Below are positions 6,790 to 14,016 of a stretch of 15,488 bases of DNA, piece by piece. The notes under the pieces were generated by a model. That model saw only the letters and a list, made by a program, of their open reading frames with translations, ran no database searches and was not told where the DNA came from. Source of the DNA: JBGOUV01 sp041477815 (GTDB lineage: Bacteria; Acidobacteriota; Terriglobia; Bryobacterales; JACQDG01); contig JBGOUV010000139.1 in assembly GCA_041477815.1 (NCBI GenBank), forward strand, positions 1 through 15,488, written 5' to 3'. The stretch's first letter is position 1. The number at the start of each line of letters is the position of its first letter. The position numbers and the translations under genes are program-made.

Positions 6790-7109
6790 GGAGGCGCCGC
6801 GACGTCCTGCTGGCGCTGGTGGCGACCCGGGCTGGACGCGCCCAGACGCTGGCCGAACAACGGGCCAGGATCGACGCCCTCGACCGCCGGATCGTGGCGC
6901 TGCTGCACCAGCGGGCGGAGGTGGTGCAGGCGATCGGGCGGTGGAAGGGGCAGGCCGGCCAGGCCGTGACCGCTCCGGCCCGCGAGCAGGAAGTACTCCG
7001 CAACGCGATGGCCGCGGCCGGGGCCCTGCCGCCCGAGTCGGTGCGGCGCATCTACGAGAGCGTCCTAACCGAGATGAAAGCCGCCGAACGTCTCGCCATG
7101 AGCAAGTGA
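6780..7109 (+). CDS. AroQ-type chorismate mutase with possible export signal
   Basis: Chorismate mutase converts chorismate to prephenate for Phe/Tyr synthesis. Residues ~25-105 form an AroQ helical domain. The active-site equivalents are R30, R45, K56, R68-E69 and S94/E98 (ESVLTEM aligns with E. coli DSVLTQQ). The position matching E. coli D48 is Ala (APARE instead of DPxRE), and Q88 is Glu, as in yeast. The N-terminus is unusual: GLRRRRDVLLALVATRAGRAQ precedes the first AroQ helix and resembles a twin-arginine or weak Sec signal ending near RAQ. Exported AroQ-gamma mutases exist, so a periplasmic enzyme is possible, but the internal Arg weakens the hydrophobic stretch. I preferred GTG 6780 because GGAG (6771-6774) is 5 nt upstream; GTG 6777 is the alternative. 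The gene overlaps the isomerase. Confidence 0.82.
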   Translation: MGLRRRRDVLLALVATRAGRAQTLAEQRARIDALDRRIVALLHQRAEVVQAIGRWKGQAGQAVTAPAREQEVLRNAMAAAGALPPESVRRIYESVLTEMKAAERLAMSK

Positions 7110-7127
7110 TAGACTGGGTTTATAGTC

Positions 7128-8168
7128 ATGAGCGTCACGAAGCAGTGCCCGAGCTGCGGGCGGGAGTTGGAAGGCGACTACCAGTTCTGTCCGTTTGACC
7201 GCACCCCGCTGGGCCGCAAGTGCCCTACGTGCGGAAAGATGTGGGATGCCAGCTTCCAGTTCTGCCCGATCGACTCGACGGAGCTAGGAGAGCGGCTGGC
7301 GCCGGAGTCGCCACCGGCGGAGCGGCCCGGCCCCCTGGAGCGCCACCGGCAGGCGGCTCTTCACAGTTTATTAGTGGAGTCGGCACTGCCGGAGCCGCCC
7401 CGTCCCGCGGAGCCGCCCCCCCCCGTAGCGAAGATGCCGCCGGCCGATCTCCCGCCCCTTCCCCCCGTGGATCTCTCCTCCTTTGCCGAACACAACACCG
7501 GGCGCAACTGGAGGAGCACCTTGTTCCGGCCGGTCACCCTCATCTTCATCTTCGGGGTCCTCATCGTGGCGGCGTTTGTTTTCTTTCTGACCGCTTCCAC
7601 CGGCGGCAACGACCTGCCCGTGCCGGTGGTCAAGTACGAGGTGCTTCCGAACGAGGGCCGGAGCAAGGGAGTGCCGGTGGCGATCCGGGTCAACCAGTTG
7701 GCGGTATTCCAGATCGACGATCCCATGGAGGCGGGGGCCACGCGCGCCCAGAAGATCGTGACCGCGATTGAAGAGGTGATGCGAAACGCCCACAGCGACG
7801 TGGGGCTGCGGTTCGCCGTCGAGATGAAGGACGGGCGGCCGGCGATCCTGGTGGTGACGCAGGCGGGGCCGGACCCCCGGGTGCTGGCGTCGGTGACCGA
7901 AGGCGATGCCGCCATCTCCGGCGAGACCGATGCCACGCGGGTGGCCGGCCGCTGGGCCGAGCGCCTGACCGACGCGGTAAAGGTGTTCGTGTTCGGCGAG
8001 GCGCCGACTTTCTCCAAAGGCACCGAGTTCGGTGAAAGCCTGGCGGCGCTGTTCAAAGGCGCCGTCGACGAACGGGGGCACCTCAACAAGAAGAGTCTGG
8101 ATCGGGCCTACCAGCGGCTCTCGCCGGCGCAGCGGCAGGCGCTCGAAACACCGCCGCGATTCAAATAG
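7128..8168 (+). CDS. Tandem zinc-ribbon, single-pass membrane protein
   Basis: This 346-residue protein has two zinc ribbons at the N-terminus: C7-C10-C21-D24 and C32-C35-C46-D49, both of the CPxCG...FCPxD type with Asp as a likely fourth ligand. A Pro-rich linker follows (~58-118). A single transmembrane helix lies at ~132-155 (VTLIFIFGVLIVAAFVFF). Residues ~156-346 form a mixed alpha/beta domain, probably periplasmic, with no motif I recognise. Cytoplasmic ribbons and an outside domain suggest a sensor or scaffold, but the function is unknown. It lies 18 bp after the chorismate mutase and 11 bp before the binding lipoprotein, so it is co-transcribed. No clear ribosome-binding site precedes the ATG; a TATAGT at 7121-7126 is too close to serve it as a promoter. 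Confidence 0.85.
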   Translation: MSVTKQCPSCGRELEGDYQFCPFDRTPLGRKCPTCGKMWDASFQFCPIDSTELGERLAPESPPAERPGPLERHRQAALHSLLVESALPEPPRPAEPPPPVAKMPPADLPPLPPVDLSSFAEHNTGRNWRSTLFRPVTLIFIFGVLIVAAFVFFLTASTGGNDLPVPVVKYEVLPNEGRSKGVPVAIRVNQLAVFQIDDPMEAGATRAQKIVTAIEEVMRNAHSDVGLRFAVEMKDGRPAILVVTQAGPDPRVLASVTEGDAAISGETDATRVAGRWAERLTDAVKVFVFGEAPTFSKGTEFGESLAALFKGAVDERGHLNKKSLDRAYQRLSPAQRQALETPPRFK

Positions 8169-8179
8169 GGGCAGTCCTC

Positions 8180-9136
8180 ATGAGACGGCGGTGGATTCTG
8201 CTGGTTCTGGCGGCGCTGTGGGGGGGCTGCTCGCGCCAAGGGAAGCTCATCATCGGTGTAGTACCCAAGGGCCAGGCGCATATCTTCTGGCAGACGGTAC
8301 ACGCCGGCGCGGTGGCGGCCGCGCGCGAGGGCGGGGCGGAGGTCCGGTGGAACGGTCCGGCGGTGGAGACCGAGTTCAGCCGCCAGGTGCAGATCGTCGA
8401 TTCCATGATCAACGGGCGGGTGAGCGCGATTGTCCTGGCCCCCACCGACCGCGTGGCCCTGGTGAGCGTGGTGGAGCGGGCGGCCCGCGAGAAGATTCCG
8501 GTGACCATCTTCGACTCCGCGATTGATACCGAAAACTACGTCTCGTTCGTGGCCACCAACAACTATGCCGCCGGGCAGATGGCGGCGCGCCGGATCGGGC
8601 AGATTCTGCACGGCCAGGGCTCGGTGGCCATGCTGATGAACATGCCCGGCAGCGCCTCCACGCTGGAGCGCGAGAAGGGCTTTGAGGACGCCCTGTCCCA
8701 GGAGTTCCCCCAGATGCAGATCGCCGCCCGCCAGTTCGGCATGTCCGACCGGGCCAAGTCGATGGCGGTGGCCGAGGACCTCCTCACCGCCCACCCTGGC
8801 CTCCGCGGCGTATTCGCCTCGAACGAGCCCGGGTCGGTGGGCGGCGCCCAGGCGCTCAAGTCCCGCCGGCTCACCGACAAAATCAAGCTGGTGGGCTTCG
8901 ACTCGAGTCCGACCCTGATCGACGACCTGCGGGCGGGCGCCATCGATTCTCTGGTCGTGCAGGATCCCTTTCAGATCGGCTATACCGCGGTCAAGACCGC
9001 GCTGGACAGGCTGAAGGGCCAGACCCCGCCACGGAAGATCGATACCCCCGCCCGGCTGCTCACCGCCGGCGACCTGGATACGCCGCAGGTGAAGCAGCTC
9101 CTCCATCCGGACCTGGATCGCTACTTGAAACAGTGA
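8180..9136 (+). CDS. Sugar ABC transporter substrate-binding lipoprotein (RbsB-like)
   Basis: This 318-residue protein belongs to the periplasmic binding protein type 1 (RbsB/LacI-like) family, which binds sugars or other small ligands. A signal peptide ends in LWGGC, giving a lipobox with C17, though Trp at -3 is unusual. The two lobes show IIGVVPKGQAHIFWQTVHAG, AIVLAPTDRVALVSVVERA, KIPVTIFDSAID, FVATNNYAAGQMAA, GVFASNEPGSVGGAQAL and KLVGFDSSPTLIDDLRAG. AGGGG stands about 9 nt before the ATG. It is the last gene of the operon. No ABC ATPase or permease is in the window, so it either shares a transporter encoded elsewhere or works as a ligand sensor with the upstream membrane protein. The latter idea is inference. 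Confidence 0.9.
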   Translation: MRRRWILLVLAALWGGCSRQGKLIIGVVPKGQAHIFWQTVHAGAVAAAREGGAEVRWNGPAVETEFSRQVQIVDSMINGRVSAIVLAPTDRVALVSVVERAAREKIPVTIFDSAIDTENYVSFVATNNYAAGQMAARRIGQILHGQGSVAMLMNMPGSASTLEREKGFEDALSQEFPQMQIAARQFGMSDRAKSMAVAEDLLTAHPGLRGVFASNEPGSVGGAQALKSRRLTDKIKLVGFDSSPTLIDDLRAGAIDSLVVQDPFQIGYTAVKTALDRLKGQTPPRKIDTPARLLTAGDLDTPQVKQLLHPDLDRYLKQ

Positions 9137-9170
9137 TAAACCGCACTGCAAGAGAGGTGGAGCAGTAAGT

Positions 9171-9176
9171 TATGAT
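9171..9176 (+). promoter_or_regulatory. Candidate -10 box upstream of the HExxGH protein gene
   Basis: TATGAT runs into GGGGGC and lies 23 nt before the ATG at 9200, with AAAGGAG at 9189-9195 between them. No good -35 is visible at 16-18 bp upstream. It would make the 9200 gene separate from the operon ending at 9136. Confidence 0.3.
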
Positions 9177-9199
9177 GGGGGCACGGTAAAGGAGCGTAT

Positions 9200-10642
9200 A
9201 TGGCGAGTACTGCAAAGAAGACAGCGAAAGCCAAGGTAGCGGCTGTGAAGCCGTCGGGTGTAATCGGAGCGACGCCTCTCGCGAATATGGCGGCATGCGT
9301 CGCCGACGCCAACGCGGCGGTCCGGGATCGCGACCCGGGTCCCGCAGATCCGAGAGATTTTGCAGACCTGATGGCGCGACTGCCCGCGGCGCGGGCGAAA
9401 CTGGCCCCCATCTATCAGTCCGGAATGTTCGACCCCTATGTGGCGACGCTGACCGGACTGGGAGCGGCGGGGTTCGGACGCATTCTCGCCGCCGATGTGA
9501 ACAACGAGGGTCAGGGCCGGCTCATGCTGGATCTCGCGCAGGCGCTGCTGCAACCGGCCGAAGGATTCCAACACGCGGCGTTGCGGGCGCTGCAGGAGCT
9601 GGTGAGCGACCTTTACGACGGCTTCCTCAGCGCGGAGGACCGCAGCGGGGTCAAGGCGCCGGATCGGGGCGTTACGGCGCCGATGGTGAAGTTCGGCGAA
9701 CCGGCCTCGGGCCCGTATACCTGGCCGATCGAGGCCACGGGAAGTTTCCGGCTGGCCACCACCGCGGCGCCAAACTCTGCGGTGGTCAATCTGCCTCCGG
9801 CGAATGGGCGGCTCGGCCTGATGGCTTGGTCGTCGCTCGGACATGAGACCGCCGGGCACGACATCATGAGCGCCGACATTGGCATGAAGCAGGAGTTGGC
9901 CGACACCGTGCGCCGGGGACTGACTGCGGCGGGCCTGAAGAGCTTGGCCGGCTATTGGGCGGACCGGATCGACGAAACGGCGTCCGATGTGCTGGGAATC
10001 CTGAACATGGGGCCGGCCGCGGGAATCGGTTTGATCGCGTTCTTCCGCGGTTTCGGAGGAGCGCTGCGCAGTAACGGGCCGACTAACGATCCTCACCCGG
10101 CCGACATCGTGCGTGGTTTCCTGGCCGCCTCGACGGCGAGATTGCTGGAGTTCGATGACCATACGAAGTGGGCCGATGTCATTCGCCAGGAGACGCTGAA
10201 GGACCTGCAACCGATCACTCTCGGCGGCAAGAAGGTGACGGCGGCCCAGGCGGAGAAGTCGGCCGGCGTGGTGGCCAGGTCGATTGCCACGACGCGCCTC
10301 CGAAGTCTGGAGAATACAGCGCTCCTTCAGATTCAGAACTGGCGCAACTCTGATGAGGCGATTTCCGACCGGCTGCGGACAATTCTGACGTCGAGAGCGG
10401 CGATTCCGAGCAATTTGGGAGCGGATGCATTCGCCGCGCATGGCGTAGCGGCGGCAGTGATGGCGGCGCTGGCCGGCGAGGGGGCCCTTCCGGAGATGCA
10501 GTCACGAATGATCACGATGCTCGGCTTCATGCACGATCAAAATGCCAGTTTCGGACCGCTGTTTGTGACCCACCCGAGCAACATCTCGGCGCATTTCGAC
10601 TACAAGGAGCTTATGGAGGGCCTCAGTCGACCTGGACGGTGA
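9200..10642 (+). CDS. Putative metallopeptidase with HExxGH and ExxxD motifs
   Basis: This 480-residue protein has no signal peptide and should be cytoplasmic. The first ~18 residues are Lys/Ala-rich (MASTAKKTAKAKVAAVK), like a basic nucleic-acid-binding tail. The centre contains SSLGHETAGHDI, with H215, E216 and H220 in HExxGH spacing, followed 43 residues later by ADRIDETASDVLGILNMGP with E259 and D263. HExxGH is the active-site motif of dipeptidyl peptidase III (M49). The DExxSDVLG segment resembles the NExxSD glutamate-ligand helix of thermolysin-like gluzincins. The overall sequence looks like neither family, so I suggest an uncharacterised gluzincin-like zinc peptidase; the activity is inferred. 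The start is well supported by AAAGGAG 5 nt upstream. The 3' end overlaps the convergent gene by 20 bp. Confidence 0.85.
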   Translation: MASTAKKTAKAKVAAVKPSGVIGATPLANMAACVADANAAVRDRDPGPADPRDFADLMARLPAARAKLAPIYQSGMFDPYVATLTGLGAAGFGRILAADVNNEGQGRLMLDLAQALLQPAEGFQHAALRALQELVSDLYDGFLSAEDRSGVKAPDRGVTAPMVKFGEPASGPYTWPIEATGSFRLATTAAPNSAVVNLPPANGRLGLMAWSSLGHETAGHDIMSADIGMKQELADTVRRGLTAAGLKSLAGYWADRIDETASDVLGILNMGPAAGIGLIAFFRGFGGALRSNGPTNDPHPADIVRGFLAASTARLLEFDDHTKWADVIRQETLKDLQPITLGGKKVTAAQAEKSAGVVARSIATTRLRSLENTALLQIQNWRNSDEAISDRLRTILTSRAAIPSNLGADAFAAHGVAAAVMAALAGEGALPEMQSRMITMLGFMHDQNASFGPLFVTHPSNISAHFDYKELMEGLSRPGR

Positions 10643-12629
10643 TACGAGGGGCCTCCTGAACCTGACCGCCTGTGGAGGTGCCCAGAATGGCGACCCGCGA
10701 GGCGCGGCCGGTGGAGGCGTCGGGGGCGGCTCGGAGGCGGAGGGTAATGGTCTTCTCGTCGGGTCCGGCGGCGGCGGATTCGAGCGAGACGCCGGGCGGC
10801 AGATTCTCCGCGCGGAACCGGATCTCTTCGCCGAAGCCCGCCTCCCGCTGGATCTCGACCGGGGCCTCGGCCATGCCGCCGCGGACCAGGTTCACCGTGT
10901 TCAGCTTCGCTTCCAGGACAAAGTGCGGCTGCTCGACCACGGCCAGGGTAGCCCCTTGGACCCGGGCCGAGGTAGCGCCTTCGCCGCCGCCACTGGCAAT
11001 CCGGACCGACCGCCAGCCAATCTGATCGCCGGCCCGGACCTGCACTTGCGCGAAGGTTCCCGGTTTCACCTCCTCGGCGCGCAGGACGATCTCGGCTTCG
11101 TTCCGGCCCGCCGGGATCTCCACCGGGCCGGCGGAGACGCCTGCGGGCAGGCCGCTCACGGTGACCGGAATGGGGCCGTCGAAACCGTCGCGGCGGCTGA
11201 CCGTGATCTTCCAGGGACGGGTCCCGCCCGGATACAGGTAGGGCTGATCGGTGGACGGCAGCAGCTCGAAGCCGGGGTTCGGTGGGCCCACCAGCAGTTG
11301 GTAGGGGTAGTTCTCGCCGGTCACGTTGACCAGGTTGCGGATCTCGAGGGTATACCGGCCGGCCTTCTGGAACTTGTGGAGCAGGCGGGAGTCCTTGTTG
11401 AACTGGACGCCGGCAAAGGCGCCGTCGTCGTTGACGGCGATTTCTTTGCCCTTCTCGTCGAGGAGGCGGATCACCGAATCGACCGGGGAGCCGAAGCGCT
11501 GGGCCCGCACCTCGAAGACCAGGGACTGGCCTTCCTGGGCCTCGAACGGGAAGCGCTCGGGCTGGCGATAGCGGGCGATGCCGGTGATGGAGACGGGGAA
11601 CTGCAGCGGGCCGGCGCCTTTGTAAGGAGGGGTGGCGTCGACCAGGAAGCGGAGCGGGTTGGAACGGCCTCCGGCGGTCACCAGGACCATCTCATGGGGA
11701 CCCGGCCGGGCTCCGGGAGGAACACGGATCTTGACCCGGGCTGTCGAGCCGCGCAGGTCGAGCGCCTCGCCGGTGAAACCGGGGCTGTCAAACCAGAGCT
11801 GGGCCTTCTCCGCCACCAGGGCGGCGCCGAACACGGTGGCCTCGGTTTCCGCGCCCGGGAGGAGGGCCAGGGGCGACAGAGTCTCGAGGTGGGGCGTGGC
11901 GCGAATATCTAGCTGGTAGGCGAAGTTGGGGTCGTTGCGGGCGTGGGTGGGCTGGACCACCGCACAGTACCGGCCGGCGGCGGCAAAGGTATGGGTAAAG
12001 AAGGGGTCCCAGATGAAGACATCTTCGCTGTGCTGGAGCTTGCGGCCTTCGGAATCGAGCAGGATGAGGGCCGCGTCGAGGCCATTGCCGTTGCGGGCGG
12101 AGCGGAGGTCGAAGACCCAGGTCTGGCGGGCTTCGGGGCGGAAGCAGAAGAAGTCGAAATCGCCGTCGACCGGCAGCCGGCCGTTGATCGTGACCGGCAA
12201 CGGGACTTCTTCGGCCTGCTCCAGGGAGTTGTTGGGCTCCCGTTCCAGGCGATGGGGCTGGTCGCCCACGCGAAACAGCAGCACGTTCGAAGCGCCGCGC
12301 GGGGTGATCACCCGAAAGTAGTGCGGACCGAACGCCGCCTGAGAAGACACTTCGAGTTCCAGCTCCAGTCGCGTGCAGGAGGCGCTCCGCACCTGGCCCC
12401 GGATGGCGTCGGCGTCGTCCAGAAACAGCACGGCGTGAGCGCGGTCGAGCTGCTCTCCGAGGATCTCAACGCGCAGCGTGACGCCGGGTGGGGACCCCTG
12501 TGGGAAAACCGAAGCGAGGGCGGGCAACCGGTGCCGCAGCTCGGCGGGAGGGTCTTTCGCCCCGAGCGTGAGAGCACACAGGAACGCGAAAAGTAGCGCC
12601 GGCGGTGGCCTGATGGGGCGGACGCCCAC
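10623..12629 (-). CDS. Secreted protein with two PPC domains and Ig-like modules
   Basis: This protein of about 668 residues begins with a signal peptide (GVRPIRPPPALLFAFLCALTLGA). An IPT/TIG-like segment (~38-115) is followed by a bacterial pre-peptidase C-terminal (PPC) domain at ~129-230 (LEREPNNSLEQAEE, DFDFFCFRPEARQTWVFDL, AAAGRYCAVV). A second IPT-like stretch (~250-330) and a second PPC-like domain (~340-440; FPFEAQEGQSLVFEVRA, KAGRYTLEIRN) come next. The last ~225 residues are beta-rich repeats (LPAGVSAGPVEIPAGRNEAE, LPPGVSLES). No catalytic domain is visible, so it is probably a surface or binding protein. I chose GTG 12629 because it places the signal peptide at the N-terminus; the frame stays open far upstream through the repeat, and no clear ribosome-binding site helps. 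A hairpin at 12632-12647 abuts this start. Its stop overlaps the convergent gene. Confidence 0.83.
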   Translation of the reverse strand: MGVRPIRPPPALLFAFLCALTLGAKDPPAELRHRLPALASVFPQGSPPGVTLRVEILGEQLDRAHAVLFLDDADAIRGQVRSASCTRLELELEVSSQAAFGPHYFRVITPRGASNVLLFRVGDQPHRLEREPNNSLEQAEEVPLPVTINGRLPVDGDFDFFCFRPEARQTWVFDLRSARNGNGLDAALILLDSEGRKLQHSEDVFIWDPFFTHTFAAAGRYCAVVQPTHARNDPNFAYQLDIRATPHLETLSPLALLPGAETEATVFGAALVAEKAQLWFDSPGFTGEALDLRGSTARVKIRVPPGARPGPHEMVLVTAGGRSNPLRFLVDATPPYKGAGPLQFPVSITGIARYRQPERFPFEAQEGQSLVFEVRAQRFGSPVDSVIRLLDEKGKEIAVNDDGAFAGVQFNKDSRLLHKFQKAGRYTLEIRNLVNVTGENYPYQLLVGPPNPGFELLPSTDQPYLYPGGTRPWKITVSRRDGFDGPIPVTVSGLPAGVSAGPVEIPAGRNEAEIVLRAEEVKPGTFAQVQVRAGDQIGWRSVRIASGGGEGATSARVQGATLAVVEQPHFVLEAKLNTVNLVRGGMAEAPVEIQREAGFGEEIRFRAENLPPGVSLESAAAGPDEKTITLRLRAAPDASTGRASRVAILGTSTGGQVQEAPRITVQVD

Positions 12630-12670
12630 GCCCGGCCCCCGGGCCGGCGGAACTTGTCGACACCCCACCA

Positions 12671-12713
12671 AGCCGGGCGAGGGCGCCCAGCGCGGCCCCG
12701 GGGAGCCGCCCCA
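12671..12713 (-). repeat. Double-hairpin intergenic repeat, copy 2
   Basis: This is the minus-strand counterpart of the 3972-4014 element, beginning 29 nt after the acyltransferase stop in the same sense. Hairpins are at 12692-12709 (loop CCCG) and 12672-12691 (loop CCCT, minus sense). Against copy 1 there are four differences: two create T-G wobbles, and two together swap a closing C-G pair for G-C. Because the wobbles pair only in the minus-sense RNA, the acting molecule is probably RNA of this sense. It also lies in the possible leader of the PPC-domain gene, 42 nt before its start. Confidence 0.8.
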
Positions 12714-12742
12714 CCATTGCGCCACGATCCAGACCCAGCCGC

Positions 12743-13774
12743 TCATGTACGGGTAGCATAGCGCGTTTTCGCGACCGAGAGCAGGACCATCAGGCCGGTG
12801 AGGATGGTGATAGCGGCCACGGCCTGCCCCAGACCCAGGCGTCCCTTGAAGAACCAGAAAAAGCGGCCGTATACGATCTCGATGTGGACCCAATAAACGA
12901 GCAGCGAAGTGATGCCGATCTGCCGGATCCAACTGAAGCGGGCGGGATCGACCAGGTTGCTCCAGCCGTAGCTGGCCACTAGAACGAGCAGGCCCATGGC
13001 CGTGCGGTTGGCCACCAGGTTGGGGCTGGTAAGCCAGTAGTTATAGGGCCGATAGTAGGTATAGGGAAGAGAGTCGAAGAGCCGGGCGAGGACGATCAGG
13101 AACAGGGCCGCCAGGGTCAGCCATTGCATGACCCGGTCGATCTCCACGGGGTCCCGCTTGCCGACGATGGCCAGGCCGGCCACCACGCCGGTGAAGGCGT
13201 AGGAGATCCACGGGAAGGCGGGAAAGGCGGCATATGGGACGCCGCCCCGGAGATAGGCCAGCAGGAAAGCGGGGAGGACCCCGGCCGGGAGGGACCAGGC
13301 CAGGGGCGTCAGCAGCGCCACCAGGACGGCGCCCAGGGCCGCTCCGGCCATCCGCAGGCGCGCCGGAAGCAGCGCCATAACCAGACCGGCGCCGGCCAAC
13401 CCCACGGCCATGGTGTTCAGAACGTCCACCCGCAACAGACCCGCCAGCGAATTAGGCGGCCAATAGAAGATCCATTGTTGGAAACGAAACAGGAGTGCGA
13501 TTCCCAGGATGTAGCCGCTCCGGCGCAGAATCACCTTGCCGGTACCCCCTGTGCCGTCTCGTTCGGCCCGCTGCAGGAGGATCACCAGGGACACGCCGGT
13601 CAGGAAAATGAACATTACAGCCGGCATGCCCCCGATCATCTGCGCCACCTGGAACAGGTCGCTGGTCCGGAGGTCCGGGCGTACCCAGGAATCGAAAGCG
13701 TGGTACTGGATCATCCCCACCGTGGCCAGTCCGCGGGCCCAATCCAGGTAGTGCAGCCGGGGGCGTTTCTCCAT
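12743..13774 (-). CDS. Polytopic membrane acyltransferase, DUF1624/heparan-alpha-glucosaminide N-acetyltransferase-like
   Basis: These inner-membrane proteins transfer acyl groups, often to glycans. The 343-residue protein has about nine or ten predicted membrane segments. Its first segment carries the family hallmark LDWARGLATVGMIQYHAFDSW, with D11, R14 and H25. The next has GGMPAVMFIFLTGVSL, typical of DUF1624/acyltransferase-3 folds. Tyr/Trp-rich loops (PYTYYRPYNYWL) and a late WVHIEIVYGRFFWFF follow. I chose ATG 13774, preceded by GGTGGGAG, over the in-frame ATG at 13786. It is divergent from the small membrane protein gene at 13882. The PPC-domain gene follows on the same strand 113 bp later, with the structured repeat between. 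The acyl donor and acceptor are unknown. Confidence 0.8.
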   Translation of the reverse strand: MEKRPRLHYLDWARGLATVGMIQYHAFDSWVRPDLRTSDLFQVAQMIGGMPAVMFIFLTGVSLVILLQRAERDGTGGTGKVILRRSGYILGIALLFRFQQWIFYWPPNSLAGLLRVDVLNTMAVGLAGAGLVMALLPARLRMAGAALGAVLVALLTPLAWSLPAGVLPAFLLAYLRGGVPYAAFPAFPWISYAFTGVVAGLAIVGKRDPVEIDRVMQWLTLAALFLIVLARLFDSLPYTYYRPYNYWLTSPNLVANRTAMGLLVLVASYGWSNLVDPARFSWIRQIGITSLLVYWVHIEIVYGRFFWFFKGRLGLGQAVAAITILTGLMVLLSVAKTRYATRT

Positions 13775-13811
13775 CGCTCCCACCATATCAAATACACCCT
13801 ATCGAAGACCC

Positions 13812-13840
13812 TTGACAGGAGGGCGGAGTGAGCATAGAGT
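13812..13840 (+). promoter_or_regulatory. Sigma70-type promoter of the small membrane protein gene
   Basis: A perfect TTGACA (13812-13817) and TAGAGT (13835-13840, 4 of 6) are separated by exactly 17 bp. The -10 runs into GGGGGC. Transcription would start near 13847, giving a leader of about 35 nt that ends in a perfect AAAGGAGGT Shine-Dalgarno. Confidence 0.6.
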
Positions 13841-13881
13841 GGGGGCAGAAGCGGAACATCGTGTAAAGGAGGTATCCAGCG

Positions 13882-14016
13882 ATGTTCGAAATCGTCGAGA
13901 GACCCAAGCGGACATCCGAAGAGAAGCGGGTAATTGTCCTGGAGTACCTGGCCGCGCTGGCCGTGTGCGGAATCATCGGGGTGCTACTGTGGATGGTCTT
14001 CGCCGCGCCCGGATAG
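13882..14016 (+). CDS. Small single-pass membrane protein, 44 residues
   Basis: The frame from ATG 13882 to TAG 14016 encodes 44 residues. A charged N-terminus (MFEIVERPKRTSEEKR) precedes one hydrophobic helix at ~17-41 (LAALAVCGIIGVLLWMVF) and a short AAPG tail. The positive N-terminal charges predict the N-terminus inside. AAAGGAGGT at 13865-13873, 8 nt before the ATG, is the strongest ribosome-binding site in the window, and a consensus-like promoter precedes it. These signals, more than composition, argue that it is real. I do not recognise a family. Its last 33 bp overlap the 3' end of cca on the other strand. It could be a subunit of a membrane complex or a regulator; no function is proposed. 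Confidence 0.7.
   Translation: MFEIVERPKRTSEEKRVIVLEYLAALAVCGIIGVLLWMVFAAPG

Noticed and set aside
9170..10441. 423-codon minus-strand frame opposite the HExxGH protein gene
   Set aside because: Arg-rich low-complexity translation and no ribosome-binding site; the plus frame has a strong one and coherent motifs.
9200..10642. Assignment of the HExxGH protein to dipeptidyl peptidase III (M49)
   Set aside because: Only the HExxGH motif fits. The EECRAE/D motif is absent, the motif spacing is 43 rather than about 57 residues, and the protein is shorter.
12630..12932. N-terminal extension of the PPC-domain protein to an upstream start
   Set aside because: It would translate the structured repeat and the end of the acyltransferase gene, and would bury the signal peptide about 100 residues inside the protein.
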